Positions 21,309 through 31,034 of a stretch of 64,000 nucleotides of DNA are shown here, piece by piece. The number at the start of each line of letters is the position of its first letter. The stretch's first letter is position 1. The position numbers were made by a program, and so were the translations under genes. Source of the stretch: Polaromonas sp. CG_9.7 (GTDB taxonomy: Bacteria > Pseudomonadota > Gammaproteobacteria > Burkholderiales > Burkholderiaceae_C). Below the pieces are notes generated by a model. The model was not told where the DNA came from and did no database searches. It worked only from the letters and a program-made list of their open reading frames with translations. Where the stretch lies: positions 124,001-188,000 of the forward strand of contig NZ_JADOVG010000006.1 in assembly GCF_015752205.1 (NCBI RefSeq). Direction: 5' to 3'.

Positions 21309-22292
21309 TTGTCTGCCAATTCTTCCAGTACCGCTGCTGCGCTTGCCCTGATCGCCGACGACATGAAAGCCATGGATGCCATCATTGCCCGCCGGCTTGA
21401 ATCCGATGTGCCTCTGGTCGCACAGGTGTCGCAATACATCATTGCCGCCGGTGGCAAGCGTCTGAGGCCAGCCCTGGTCCTGCTGATGTCCGGCGCATTG
21501 GGCTACCACGGCCCGCAACGGCTGAACCTGGCTGCCGTGGTGGAATTCATTCACACTGCCACCTTGCTGCATGACGATGTCGTCGATGAATCGACGCTGC
21601 GCCGGGGCCGCTCCACCGCCAACGAGGTATTTGGCAACCCCGCAAGCGTGCTGGTCGGCGACTTCCTGTATTCGCGCGCCTTCCAGATGATGGTGGAAGT
21701 CGGCGAGATGCGCATCATGGAAACGCTGGCAGAGGCCACCAACGTGATTGCCGAAGGCGAGGTGCTGCAGCTCATGAACATGCATGATGCCGACCTGACC
21801 GAAGAGGGTTATCTGCGCGTCATCCGCTCCAAGACCGCCAAGCTGTTTGAAGCCAGTGCCCGGCTGGCCGCCTTGCTGGCCCGTTCTTCAGCCGCTGTCG
21901 AGCAGCATTGCGCCGAGTACGGACAGGCGCTGGGCACGGCGTTCCAGGTGATTGACGATGTGCTGGACTATGACGGCGACGTGCTGGAAATGGGCAAGAA
22001 CCTGGGGGATGACTTGCGCGAAGGCAAGGTCACGCTGCCCCTGATCATCGCCATGCAGCGCGGCACCGAAGCCGAGCGCCTGACCATCCGGCAGGCGATT
22101 GAAACCGGCGGCACCGGGCAGATGGCAGAAATCATTGCCATTGTCCAGCAGACCGGCGCCCTGCAGGCCACCCGGGACGCTGCTGCCGGAGAAGCGCTGC
22201 GTGCGCTGGATGCTTTGCAAGCCTTGCCTAAAAATCCTTACAGTCATGCGCTGGAGCAACTTGCTTCGCAATTGCTGGTGAGGCGTTCCTAG
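21309..22292 (+). CDS. ispB: Polyprenyl diphosphate synthase (octaprenyl type)
   Basis: IspB makes the long isoprenoid chain of ubiquinone. The 327-residue trans-prenyltransferase has GGKRLRPALVLL, the first Asp-rich motif LLHDDVVDES and the second QVIDDVLDYDGD. The divergent pairing with rplU-rpmA is classical. The preferred start is TTG at 21309, with GGGA 7 nt upstream. The ATG at 21363 would remove 18 residues. Chain length (C40 in most Burkholderiales) is inferred, not read from the sequence. Confidence 0.94.
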   Translation: MSANSSSTAAALALIADDMKAMDAIIARRLESDVPLVAQVSQYIIAAGGKRLRPALVLLMSGALGYHGPQRLNLAAVVEFIHTATLLHDDVVDESTLRRGRSTANEVFGNPASVLVGDFLYSRAFQMMVEVGEMRIMETLAEATNVIAEGEVLQLMNMHDADLTEEGYLRVIRSKTAKLFEASARLAALLARSSAAVEQHCAEYGQALGTAFQVIDDVLDYDGDVLEMGKNLGDDLREGKVTLPLIIAMQRGTEAERLTIRQAIETGGTGQMAEIIAIVQQTGALQATRDAAAGEALRALDALQALPKNPYSHALEQLASQLLVRRS

Positions 22293-22447
22293 GATTGGCG
22301 CCAATCGGGGTGCGGCTTGGTTTGGGCAAGCGCCGCATCTGGGACTCAAGATTGAAACTTCAAACCTTCTCGACGTCCGCCTGTGTTCATCAAAGGATTC
22401 CAGAGTCCAGAGCGAATCCGCCATAACCAGGAAATAATTTTTATCAT
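22293..22447. other. Region after ispB with no visible gene
   Basis: Nothing recognisable is seen between the ispB stop and repeat copy E. There is no convincing terminator. A short hairpin ATTTTTA-TCAT-TAAAAAT (22437-22454) overlaps the left end of copy E and parallels the hairpin beside copy C. Confidence 0.4.
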
Positions 22448-22502
22448 TAAAAATGCCTTTTCCGCATACCATTCATATGTTGGTAGCTATCAATAGAATA
22501 GC
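22448..22502 (+). repeat. Dispersed two-hairpin repeat (copy E, intergenic)
   Basis: A left block TAAAAATGCCTTTT leads into CCGCA at 22462, with the core GCTATCAATAGAATAGC at 22486-22502 exactly 24 nt later. It lies downstream of ispB and upstream (in + coordinates) of the tRNA-Arg terminator. Confidence 0.8.
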
Positions 22503-22773
22503 GTTAGTGCTGAATTTTTTGAATGGTGAGATTGCCAGAAAAACGCGTTCCGCTATTGCTTGAAACGCAACAGGCAACACCGGCTATAGCCAACTGAACA
22601 AGGAAAGCTACACCAGCTTCATGCCAAATTTTGACTGCAGCAAGATTCTGGCGCCTGCGCTTGAAAACGCTGAAATTTTTACTTTTCGCGTGTTTCAGAG
22701 TATTGAAATCAGCCCGGAAAATTTCAGAACTCATTCAGTTTTTGGTATCTCTTGAAATGCCGTTTGATACAAC
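22503..22773. other. Intergenic region without recognised gene
   Basis: This stretch is less GC-rich than its neighbours. A minus-strand frame at 22504-22734 (76 codons) has no recognisable domain and no upstream ribosome binding site, and it ends against repeat copy E, so I do not call it a gene. Confidence 0.4.
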
Positions 22774-22806
22774 AAAAAACCCGCTGTAGTTATGAGCTAC
22801 GCGGGT
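22774..22806 (-). terminator. Terminator of tRNA-Arg
   Basis: On the minus strand ACCCGC (22806-22801) pairs with GCGGGT (22784-22779), with an inner GTAG/CTAC stem, and is followed by a run of six T. It lies 36 bp after the 3' end of tRNA-Arg. Confidence 0.85.
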
Positions 22807-22841
22807 TGTGAGAATGTATGACACTGCTCGATTTGATCAGG

Positions 22842-22918
22842 TGGTGCCACCAACAGGAATCGAACCTGTATCTAGCGCTTAGGAGGCACTCGTTCTATCC
22901 GTTGAACTATGGCGGCAC
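22842..22918 (-). tRNA. tRNA-Arg (anticodon CCT)
   Basis: This is a 77-nt cloverleaf read on the minus strand. The acceptor stem is GTGCCGC with GTGGCAC (one G-T pair). The D-arm is ATAGTTCAACGGATAGAAC, and the anticodon stem AGTGC/GCGCT encloses CTCCTAA. The T-arm contains GGTTCGATTCC, and CCA is encoded. It resembles E. coli argW. Confidence 0.95.
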
Positions 22919-22992
22919 ATCTTGGCAACAAGCAAATAGCCGTCAATTGTATGCGCTGACCAGCCCTTTTTTAAATGCCGGTGGCGGCTGAA

Positions 22993-25900
22993 TCAGTCGT
23001 AGGGAATGGTAAAAATCAGGTCCACCGCGCTTTGCTGGCCTGCCTGGGCGCGGATCGTGAAGCGCTGCGACAGGTCGTAGAAAACAAACAGCGTTCCGAG
23101 GGCGCCAGAAATGCTGCGTTCGTAGGCTGCGTAAAAATTGTTCGAAAAGCGCTTGCCCAATGTAATTGCGCCACCGGAGGCCGTGCCGTCCGCATTGCTT
23201 GATGCGCCCCGGAACGACAGCTCGTCCAGACCCAGCGACGCGGCCAGACCGCCTGACATGCCGCCGCCTTTGCTGCCCAGCAATGCAAGTGCCGCCTGCT
23301 GGAGCAAGGCAGCTTCAGCGCCGCCCGAAGCCGACGCCCGGCCCACGACCAGCCACGACAGCTTCTCAGCATCCGGCAATTCGGGTTGCGCATACAGGCG
23401 GACACTGGGCAGCAAGGCGGTGCCGGTGATTTGCACGCCGACACGCTGGGTGAGGTTGGGACGAATGGCCAAAATGTCGAGCGTCGGGTTGTCGATGGCT
23501 CCGGTGAAACGAATCAGGCCCTGTTCGACATCCAGCCGCTGACCATAGGCGCGGTATTTACCGCCAGCGGTCCTGACCGTGCCCAGCAGGCGCGGACCGG
23601 TCAGCGAGTCGCCGCTGAGGGTGAGCGTGCCTTGAATTCGCGTGTCAATGCCCTTGCCCTGAATCTGGAAATCGCGTCCCAGGTCGATCTCGACCGCCAG
23701 CTTGAGGGGCCTTGGCGCCTTGTCGGCAGTCTGGGCGCTGGTTTTCTCGGGGGCCTTCTGCCCTGCTGCCGCACCGCTGGCGGTGCGCACCACCACGTCA
23801 TCGCCCAGTTGCGGCGTGCCTTCTTCGGGTAAGAGGATGCGCGCCTGATCGATGAGCAGCTTGCCAGTGAGTTCAGCCGCGTTGCCCTTTAGGCTGGCCT
23901 GGATATCACCCGAAACCGTCACTTTACGGTCGGTGCGGATGCTGGCGCGCAGCTTTTTCAATTTGGCGGCAAGCTGCACCTGCGGCTTGCCGTCTATCCA
24001 GCCCGCTTCGCCCTGGGCGTCAAGACTGCCACCGGTGCCTTTTTCGCCTGCGCCCTGAAGGGTAAATTCGTCGATGCGCATGCGGGTGCCGTCGAGCCGG
24101 GCGCGCAGGCGGCCATTGCCGAACTCGATGCCATCGACCACTGAACGCAATGACAGGTCATTGGCCTGCAAATCGCCTGCCAGGCGAGGGTTTGCGCGTG
24201 TTCCGCTAATGGCGACGGCCGCGCCCAGCGAGCCGCGCAGGCGCCAGCCAGGCGGCGCCAGCAAGGACCAGACGCCGATGCGCGGCAGTTGCGCCTTGAA
24301 CTGGCCGCTCAATGGCGCATCTTCGGGCCAGAGCCATCCGCCGATGGCTTCTTGTCCTTCAGCGGCGCGAGTCAGCCGCGTCCTGAACTGGCCGCTGGCC
24401 GTGCCGGCACGTTCGCTGTCCCAGACCAGTGCAAGGCTCAAGGCGTCGCCTGCGGTTTCCAGCGAAAGCCGGGCTTGCCTGATGCCGGCTGCCACGCGCG
24501 CCGAATTTCCTTGAACACCTTCGGCCTGCACGGTAATATCGCCGCTGCTGCGCGCCAAGCTGGCTTTGAGCTGCAGGGTATTGCCAAGCACGACGTCCCA
24601 TTGACCGTCAAACACCAGGCTGCCGCCCAGCCCGGCATCTTTCATTTGTGGACCGGCGATCAATTCAACCCAGGTGATCGGCAGGCCGGTTATTCTTCCA
24701 GCGGTCACGAGTTCACCCGAGCGCCAGCGCACGGGTTGCCATGAGATTGCGGCTTGTGATGGCGCAGCGATTGACACATTGGTAGATGGCGCCGTCAACA
24801 GGGCTTCGCCAGCGCCACTTTCAAAAGCGCCGCCATTGCGCGTGGGGGTCCACTTGAGGGGCAGCGGACCGCGCGTGGCCAGTCGCCAGGCACCAGCGCC
24901 CAAGGCGGGGTCTTCCACGCTCAGGCTCAATTGTCTGACCACGGCTTGCCAAGGCGCCTCGTTCAGCCCGTCATTGGCTTTGCCCGCCGTTTGCATGCGC
25001 CCGCCATCGCCTGCCATTTGCAGCGCATAGCGGCGCTGGTCGATTTCAACGCGGCCCTGCGCTTGCAGCTGCGCCTGGCTCAGGCGGCCTGACAGCGTGG
25101 CCCGAAGTTCGCGGATTTTCAACAGGGTTGCGGTAGCAGCAACCGGCGCTGTGGGCGTTTCTAGTGTTACTGGTGTTACTGGTGTTACTGGTGTGACTTT
25201 TACCTTTTTCACGGCCTTGGGGCTGGCCGCGATCCAGTCCATTGACGGGACTTGCAGTGTCGCCTGCACTGCCGGGTTCTGCCAGCCGCCTTGCCAGAGT
25301 GCCTGAAGTCCGGCGTTGCCACTGGCGGAGGCGTTCAACGCGGCAGCCGGCATGCCGGGAAGTTTTTGCAGCCAGCGCAAGGCTTGCGCTGCGTCGCCGG
25401 CCTGCAGTTGCAACTCGCCATCGCCAGTGGTGGGCCGCAACGCGCCCTTGAACCGGGCGTTCAAGCCAGGCGCCGTCAGGTCCAGTGCGCCCTGACCGGC
25501 TTTTTCCGTGGGTTGGACTTCGAGCTGGCCCTTCAATTCGGCATCGTCGGTGCGGACCCGCAGCGCCGAAAGCGCCAATGTGCCGCCCGCTTGCTGTGCG
25601 TCCCAGGTTCCCGTGGCGCTGGCATCGCGCAGGCGCAATTGCTGCAAAAAGTTATTCTGTCCGGAATGGGTTCGGGGCGCTGGCCGGCTGCCGGCTGCTT
25701 TCGTGCCGGACACGGTTTGTACGCTGGCATCGAAACGCAGGTTGGCGCCTTGGCCGCTGGCTTCGGCTTTGCCGTTCAGCGGCAGGGGCGCCAGCTGGGT
25801 GTGCAGTTGGGCAGGGTTAATGCCCTTGAGCGTGGCATCGACTTTCCAGGTCGGGTCGGACATAGCCTGAACTGCCGCAGCGTTTTCGCCAACGGGGGGT

Positions 25901-27069
25901 AGCTGGGTCCATTGGCCGTTGGCCAGAAGTTCACCGTCAGCAAGTTGCGCCTTGAGGCTACGCACCATGGCAGCCCCATTGCGCCATTCGCCCTGGGTGT
26001 CGAGTTGCTCCAGCGGCAGGCGCTTCTGGTCCCAGGGGCCGGGCAGTGCGTTGACAAGTTTTAGCTGCAGTGCCCAGGCCTGCAGGGCGGAAGATGGCTT
26101 GCCGGGGTCAACCGGTCTGCTGGCTTCGAGCGGCCTGACGCTGGCGCTGCCTGTCAGCAGCGTTTGCGGCATGTCTGGAAGCAGGGCTGCGATATCCAGG
26201 TCACGGAAGGTGGCATCGGCTTGCGGCAAGGGCTGTGCCGCCCAAGGCATGACGCGAGCAGTCGCGCTCGCCTGGGGCTGCCCGGATGGTTTTTGTTCAC
26301 CGGTGGCTGGCGTGGTGACTTGCAGTTCGGCCTTGACCAGCAGTTCGGTCAGGGGTCCCTTGACGGTCCCCTGGAATGCCAGCGGCACGGACAGTGCGCC
26401 GTTGGGGATGGCCGCATCGAGCGTGCCTGACAGACTTGCATCGAGTGTCAGCGGGCTGGTGGCTGTCAATGCGGCACGTCCGCTGTAGCGGCCCTTGTCA
26501 ATGGACACGCTTTTCAGGTCAAGCTGATGCGCCAGCCCGGTGTAGACATAACCGCCTGCAATTTTGAAGGCGGTGAATGCGGTGTTGCCTGCAAGCTTGA
26601 ACTGGCCCACCGAGAACTCGTCGAGCGCAATCCGCAAGGGAAGGCCCAAAGCATTGGGCGGTGCCGCCGGCGTGGGACTTGGGGGGCGCACGTCGGTCAC
26701 GTCAATGCTGGCAGCGGCAAAGCGGTCGAGCTTGAGCGTTCCCTGAAGCAGCGACCAGGGCTGCCAGGCCAGGCTGACGTCGCGGGCATCGACAGAGATG
26801 CCGTCCTGTTGCCAGCGCAACTGGTCGATATGCCCGCCAGACCGCAAGGAGCCCGTTGCCGATTCAAAGGTCAGCGGCTGGGACTGGCCGACCCAGCGCA
26901 GACCCTTGGCCAGCGAGCCTTCAGTGCCAGCCCACCACCACAGCCCGCCCGTCGTGCCAACAGCCAGCATGACAAGGCCGGCGGCTGTCCATGCAGCCGC
27001 TTTCAGCCATGGCCTTGATGGCTTGGCAGCAACAGCGGGCTGGTTATGGGAAGTATTGGGGGCAACCAT
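22993..27069 (-). CDS. tamB: Translocation and assembly module inner-membrane protein TamB
   Basis: TamB is a large periplasm-spanning protein that works with TamA in outer-membrane protein assembly or lipid transport. The 1358-residue protein has one N-terminal anchor (AAAWTAAGLVMLAVGTTGGL), a long beta-helical middle and the conserved C-terminal DUF490 domain. It ends with a beta-signal-like segment (QSAVDLIFTIPYD). A VTP-type tandem repeat lies near residue 630. Its ATG overlaps the tamA stop by one base (TGATG), so the pair is translationally coupled. Confidence 0.94.
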   Translation of the reverse strand: MVAPNTSHNQPAVAAKPSRPWLKAAAWTAAGLVMLAVGTTGGLWWWAGTEGSLAKGLRWVGQSQPLTFESATGSLRSGGHIDQLRWQQDGISVDARDVSLAWQPWSLLQGTLKLDRFAAASIDVTDVRPPSPTPAAPPNALGLPLRIALDEFSVGQFKLAGNTAFTAFKIAGGYVYTGLAHQLDLKSVSIDKGRYSGRAALTATSPLTLDASLSGTLDAAIPNGALSVPLAFQGTVKGPLTELLVKAELQVTTPATGEQKPSGQPQASATARVMPWAAQPLPQADATFRDLDIAALLPDMPQTLLTGSASVRPLEASRPVDPGKPSSALQAWALQLKLVNALPGPWDQKRLPLEQLDTQGEWRNGAAMVRSLKAQLADGELLANGQWTQLPPVGENAAAVQAMSDPTWKVDATLKGINPAQLHTQLAPLPLNGKAEASGQGANLRFDASVQTVSGTKAAGSRPAPRTHSGQNNFLQQLRLRDASATGTWDAQQAGGTLALSALRVRTDDAELKGQLEVQPTEKAGQGALDLTAPGLNARFKGALRPTTGDGELQLQAGDAAQALRWLQKLPGMPAAALNASASGNAGLQALWQGGWQNPAVQATLQVPSMDWIAASPKAVKKVKVTPVTPVTPVTLETPTAPVAATATLLKIRELRATLSGRLSQAQLQAQGRVEIDQRRYALQMAGDGGRMQTAGKANDGLNEAPWQAVVRQLSLSVEDPALGAGAWRLATRGPLPLKWTPTRNGGAFESGAGEALLTAPSTNVSIAAPSQAAISWQPVRWRSGELVTAGRITGLPITWVELIAGPQMKDAGLGGSLVFDGQWDVVLGNTLQLKASLARSSGDITVQAEGVQGNSARVAAGIRQARLSLETAGDALSLALVWDSERAGTASGQFRTRLTRAAEGQEAIGGWLWPEDAPLSGQFKAQLPRIGVWSLLAPPGWRLRGSLGAAVAISGTRANPRLAGDLQANDLSLRSVVDGIEFGNGRLRARLDGTRMRIDEFTLQGAGEKGTGGSLDAQGEAGWIDGKPQVQLAAKLKKLRASIRTDRKVTVSGDIQASLKGNAAELTGKLLIDQARILLPEEGTPQLGDDVVVRTASGAAAGQKAPEKTSAQTADKAPRPLKLAVEIDLGRDFQIQGKGIDTRIQGTLTLSGDSLTGPRLLGTVRTAGGKYRAYGQRLDVEQGLIRFTGAIDNPTLDILAIRPNLTQRVGVQITGTALLPSVRLYAQPELPDAEKLSWLVVGRASASGGAEAALLQQAALALLGSKGGGMSGGLAASLGLDELSFRGASSNADGTASGGAITLGKRFSNNFYAAYERSISGALGTLFVFYDLSQRFTIRAQAGQQSAVDLIFTIPYD
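25162..25200 (-). repeat. 9-bp tandem repeat inside tamB
   Basis: The + strand repeats the 9-bp unit GTTACTGGT about three and a half times, encoding T-P-V repeats in the TamB linker. The unit length is a multiple of three, so copy-number changes would keep the reading frame. Confidence 0.8.
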
Positions 27070-29072
27070 CAGAAAACGAAGCCGACGCTGATATGCAAGC
27101 GTGCCTGCTTGACCTTCAGGCCATAGGCCAGGTCAATCTGCAGGGGACCGATCGGGCTTTTCCATCGCAGGCCGGTTCCGACGCCGAAGGACGGCCGCAG
27201 GTCTTGCGGCTTGTCAGCCACTGCGCCGGCGTCGACGAACACCGTGTGTTCGAATTCGTTGGATTGGCCACGAAGGGTGATGGGACGCTGCCACTCGACA
27301 CTGCCAATGGCCAGGTACCGGCCGGGACCAATCACGCCGTTGGCCAGCGCAATGCCGATGTCGCGGTAGCCATAGCCCCGCACCGTGTTGTCGCCTCCGG
27401 TGCGAAACAGCTGGGTGGCCGGAATATTCGCCGTGTCCTTGGCGAGTACTGCGCCGGCTTCGGCGCGCATCGCAATCCGGCCGTTTTCCAGGGGCTTGAT
27501 CCCCAGCCAGCGGCCGACTGTGCGGGTAAAGGGCTGGCGGTCCTGGCCCAATGTGGTGCCGGCTCCCAGTTCAACGCCCAAGGCATAGCCACGGCTGGGA
27601 AAAGGCAGGCTGTCAAAGTACCGACCGGTCCAGACGTAATTGGCCGTCAGTGCCGAGCCGTCGCCGGTAGCAGCCGCTGAATTGCCCAGAAGCCCCGCGC
27701 CTTGCACGTTGGCCCGGTCGTATTGAAGATAAATATTGCGGTCAATCCGGTCGCCAACTTGCGATCGGCCAAATCGCAGGCGCTGCGCCTGAGTGATCAA
27801 CTCGTTGTCATTGATCCGCTCGGCACGCGCCAGGACGCCCCAGCGCCAGTTGGCTTCGTCTGGAATGGAGGTCCATTCGGTCTGGACAAACGGCGAATTT
27901 TTCTCCAGCTGGAGCTTGGTCACAGCGCGCCAGTCAGTGCCGGGTACCCGGAGATGCGTGTGCTCCACCGAGGCGCGTGGCCCGCTGTCGGTGGTCACGC
28001 CAACGCCAAGAATGATTTTTTGAAGCTTTGCTTCACGCACCTGTACTTGCACGGGAACCGCCAGCGGGTCGTTGTCGGGATTGATGAAAACATAGGCCGA
28101 GTCAAAGTAGCCACTGGACGCCAGTCGCAACTGTGCCTGGACCAGCCGGTTCAGGTCGTAGACCTCGCCCTCATTCAACCGCGCCAGGCGGGGCACCAGC
28201 ACCGGAGCGAAACGCTCGACGCCGCTGACCTGCATCGGGCCCAACCGGTACAGCGGGCCGGAATCCAGATCCACCCGCAAACTGGCCGTGTGGCTCGGAG
28301 CGTCCACGTCGGCCAGGCTTCCCGCTAACTTGCCCGCTGGATAGCGGCGGGCGACCAGCTGACGTAAAGCCTGGGTCTTGGCGCTGCTCCAGGCGTCCTG
28401 GGTGAAAGACTGGCCTGTTGGCAAGCGCCAGTCGCGCTGAATTTCAGTGCGTTGCGCCATCGCGTCGGCGTCAGATGATTCGGCAATCTCACCGGCAAAG
28501 GTTATGGCCACCGGGCCGATGGTCGTGGCTTGACCCGGCTCGACTGCGACCACGATGACGGCTCGCTCATCAGCACTGCCTTCGCGCGTGATGCGGATTT
28601 CGGGGCTGAAGTAGCCCAACGTGCCCACCAGATTGCGCACATTGCGTTCGGCCAGCACGATCAGGCGCGCCAACTCGGCAGCGTCCAGATCGGTGACGGC
28701 GCGGTAGCGCTGCAGTTCAAGGTGCTTTTCGAGCATTTCACGAACTTCTGACGGCGCGCGAACCACTATGTCAAAAGCAGTCACTTCGGGCTCGGCGCTG
28801 GTCGGGCCGACAGCGCCTTGCGGTGTATTTTCGGGTTCGACTTGTTCGGGCGGAGGTTCAGGCGCGGGTGCTGTTTGCTGGACGCTGGAAGGGGGTGTGG
28901 AAATAGACGATATCGACGGATCTGCTGGCGGAGCCACAGACGCGGCCGTTTGTGCATTGGCCGCCGAAACGATAAACAACGCTGTCAGTGCAAAAGAGGA
29001 GAGCGCAGAACGGGCAGAGGTTGGAAATGTACCAAAGGCTGTCCGCAGGCAGTGGGTACTGTTGTGAATCAC
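27069..29072 (-). CDS. tamA: Outer-membrane translocation and assembly module protein TamA
   Basis: TamA is an Omp85-family outer-membrane barrel. The 667-residue protein begins with a signal region (SALSSFALTALFIVSAANAQ) and a proline-rich linker, followed by POTRA-type domains (residues ~100-350). The C-terminal barrel has late strands RGYGYRDIG and a final KVKQARLHISVGFVF ending in aromatic Phe, as expected for BAM recognition. The start is a GTG at 29072. It forms a coupled pair with tamB. Confidence 0.93.
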   Translation of the reverse strand: MIHNSTHCLRTAFGTFPTSARSALSSFALTALFIVSAANAQTAASVAPPADPSISSISTPPSSVQQTAPAPEPPPEQVEPENTPQGAVGPTSAEPEVTAFDIVVRAPSEVREMLEKHLELQRYRAVTDLDAAELARLIVLAERNVRNLVGTLGYFSPEIRITREGSADERAVIVVAVEPGQATTIGPVAITFAGEIAESSDADAMAQRTEIQRDWRLPTGQSFTQDAWSSAKTQALRQLVARRYPAGKLAGSLADVDAPSHTASLRVDLDSGPLYRLGPMQVSGVERFAPVLVPRLARLNEGEVYDLNRLVQAQLRLASSGYFDSAYVFINPDNDPLAVPVQVQVREAKLQKIILGVGVTTDSGPRASVEHTHLRVPGTDWRAVTKLQLEKNSPFVQTEWTSIPDEANWRWGVLARAERINDNELITQAQRLRFGRSQVGDRIDRNIYLQYDRANVQGAGLLGNSAAATGDGSALTANYVWTGRYFDSLPFPSRGYALGVELGAGTTLGQDRQPFTRTVGRWLGIKPLENGRIAMRAEAGAVLAKDTANIPATQLFRTGGDNTVRGYGYRDIGIALANGVIGPGRYLAIGSVEWQRPITLRGQSNEFEHTVFVDAGAVADKPQDLRPSFGVGTGLRWKSPIGPLQIDLAYGLKVKQARLHISVGFVF

Positions 29073-29092
29073 GGCGCCAGTTTACTTTGACA

Positions 29093-30316
29093 TTATTTCG
29101 AAAGCAGCCGAATGGCTTCTTCAAGCCCTTTCAGGGTCAGGGGATACATGCGCTGGCCCATCAGCTGCTGGATCACGCTGATGCTCTGGCGGTATTGCCA
29201 GATGCCCTGCGGCTCGGGGTTGATCCAGGCAAATTTTGGAAACGCGTTGGTGAGCCGCTGCAGCCATTCGGCGCCGGCTTCCTCGTTGTTGTATTCGACG
29301 CTGCCGCCCGCCTGCAGGATTTCGTAGGGACTCATGGTCGCATCGCCGACAAAGATCAGTTTGTAGTCCTTGTTGTACTTGCGGATGATGTCCCAGGTCG
29401 GAAACTTCTCGGCAAAACGGCGGCGGTTGTTCTTCCACATGAAGTCATACACGCAGTTGTGGAAGTAATAGAACTCCAGGTGCTTGAACTCGGCCTTGAC
29501 AGCGGAAAACATTTCTTCAACACGGTGGATGTGGTCGTCCATGGTGCCGCCCACGTCCATCAGCAGCAGCACCTTCACGTTGTTGTGGCGCTCGGGCACC
29601 ATCTTGATGTCGAGCCAGCCCGCATTGGCGGCGGTCGAGCGGATGGTGTCGTCCAGGTCCAGCTCTTCCTGGTTGCCCTGTCGGGCGAACTTGCGCAGTC
29701 GACGCAAAGCAACCTTGATATTGCGCGTGCCGAGTTCCTGCGTGTCGTCGTAATCCTTGTAGGCGCGCTGGTCCCACACCTTGACCGCGCTGCGGTTTCG
29801 GCTTTTTTCCTGGCCGATGCGAATGCCTTGCGGGTTGAAGCCGTTGGCGCCAAAGGGAGAGGTGCCGCCGGTGCCAATCCATTTGCTGCCGCCCTCGTGG
29901 CGCTCTTTTTGCTCTTCAAAACGCTTTTTCAACGTTTCCATCAGCTCGTCCCAACCCATTTTTTCAATCTTCGCCTTGTCCTCGGGGCTGAGTTCGAGCT
30001 CCAGGTTCTTGCGCAGCCATTCGAGCGGAATGTCCTTGGTGAAGTCGGCCACCATTTCCACGCCCTTGAAATAGCTGGCAAAGGCGCGATCAAACTTGTC
30101 GTAGTGTTTTTCGTCCTTCACCAGGACCGTGCGGCTCAGGTAATAGAAGTCGTCAATCTTGTAAGCGCCTTCGCTGATGTCGCCATCGAGGCCGTCAGCC
30201 TGGCCGCTGTTGGGACCGACCACGCCGGCCTGCAACGCTTCGAGCAGCATCAGGAATTCCTTGACGGAAACCGGCAGCTTGGCCGAACGCAAGGTGTAGA
30301 AAAAATCGATCAGCAT
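29093..30316 (-). CDS. VWA-domain CoxE-like protein
   Basis: This 407-residue protein starts MLIDFFYTLRSAKLPVSVKE and has a von Willebrand A domain from about residue 190. The metal-site motif is DVGGTMDDH, where classical MIDAS sites have DxSxS. Such proteins pair with MoxR ATPases as metal-insertion or chaperone systems. Here moxR lies three genes upstream on the same strand. The longer frame from 30385 is rejected because homology begins at the ATG at 30316. Its target is unknown. Confidence 0.85.
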   Translation of the reverse strand: MLIDFFYTLRSAKLPVSVKEFLMLLEALQAGVVGPNSGQADGLDGDISEGAYKIDDFYYLSRTVLVKDEKHYDKFDRAFASYFKGVEMVADFTKDIPLEWLRKNLELELSPEDKAKIEKMGWDELMETLKKRFEEQKERHEGGSKWIGTGGTSPFGANGFNPQGIRIGQEKSRNRSAVKVWDQRAYKDYDDTQELGTRNIKVALRRLRKFARQGNQEELDLDDTIRSTAANAGWLDIKMVPERHNNVKVLLLMDVGGTMDDHIHRVEEMFSAVKAEFKHLEFYYFHNCVYDFMWKNNRRRFAEKFPTWDIIRKYNKDYKLIFVGDATMSPYEILQAGGSVEYNNEEAGAEWLQRLTNAFPKFAWINPEPQGIWQYRQSISVIQQLMGQRMYPLTLKGLEEAIRLLSK

Positions 30317-30330
30317 GGTGTATTTAACAA

Positions 30331-30930
30331 TCAGTCGCGGGGTTTGCCAAGTTGATGCAACAGGTGCACCTTGACCGTGGGCCACTCACTGGCAATGATG
30401 CTGAACACAACCGTGTCGCGCAGCGTGCCATTGGGCGAGATTTGGTGGTTGCGCAGTACGCCGTCTTGTTTGGCGCCCAGTCGGGCAATGGCTGCCCGAC
30501 TGTCGAAATTGAACCAGTGGGTGCGGAATTCCACCGCAATGCAGTTCAGTTTCTCAAATGCGTGCTTCAGCAAAAGCAGCTTGGCCTCGGTGTTCAATCC
30601 GGTGCGCTGAACGCTTTTGCTGTACCAGGTGTGGCCAATTTCCAGCCGGCGATTTTTAGGGTCGACATTGAAGAAACGGGTGGCGCCGACAATTTTCCCG
30701 TCCGGCTTGCGGCGCACGACGAACGGCATGGCGCCGGATGCATCGCGCATTTTCAGGGCGTCGTTCATGTAGTTGATCACGGCGTCAGGGCTGGCAATTG
30801 CGGTGTACCAGAGCTTCCAGAGTTCGCCGTCCCTGGCTGCATCCAGCAGTTCGGACTCGTGCCTGCTTTCCAGCGGCTCCAGGATCACCCACTCGTGGCC
30901 TGTCAGGGTAATGGGTTCAATGAATCGCAT
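30331..30930 (-). CDS. GNAT-family N-acetyltransferase (RimJ/RimL-like)
   Basis: This 199-residue acetyltransferase has the GNAT fold of the RimJ/RimL type. Visible segments are RKPDGKIVGATRFFNV, the acetyl-CoA-binding region HTWYSKSVQRTGLNTEAK and the late helix RAAIARLGAKQDGVLRNH. Substrates of this subfamily include protein N termini and small amines; nothing here fixes the choice. It sits 14 bp upstream of the VWA gene on the same strand. Confidence 0.85.
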   Translation of the reverse strand: MRFIEPITLTGHEWVILEPLESRHESELLDAARDGELWKLWYTAIASPDAVINYMNDALKMRDASGAMPFVVRRKPDGKIVGATRFFNVDPKNRRLEIGHTWYSKSVQRTGLNTEAKLLLLKHAFEKLNCIAVEFRTHWFNFDSRAAIARLGAKQDGVLRNHQISPNGTLRDTVVFSIIASEWPTVKVHLLHQLGKPRD

Positions 30931-31034
30931 TCAGTGTGCATCCTTTTGCCAGGCGATTGTTTTGCTCACCAACCGACAGATATTGAACAAGGCTGACTTG
31001 CCATGAACAGGGCGGGGACGTCATGTTCACGAGG

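Noticed and set aside
22504..22734. 76-codon minus-strand reading frame between repeat copy E and the tRNA-Arg terminator
   Set aside because: It has no recognisable domain and no ribosome binding site, lies in atypical AT-richer sequence and ends against a repeat copy.
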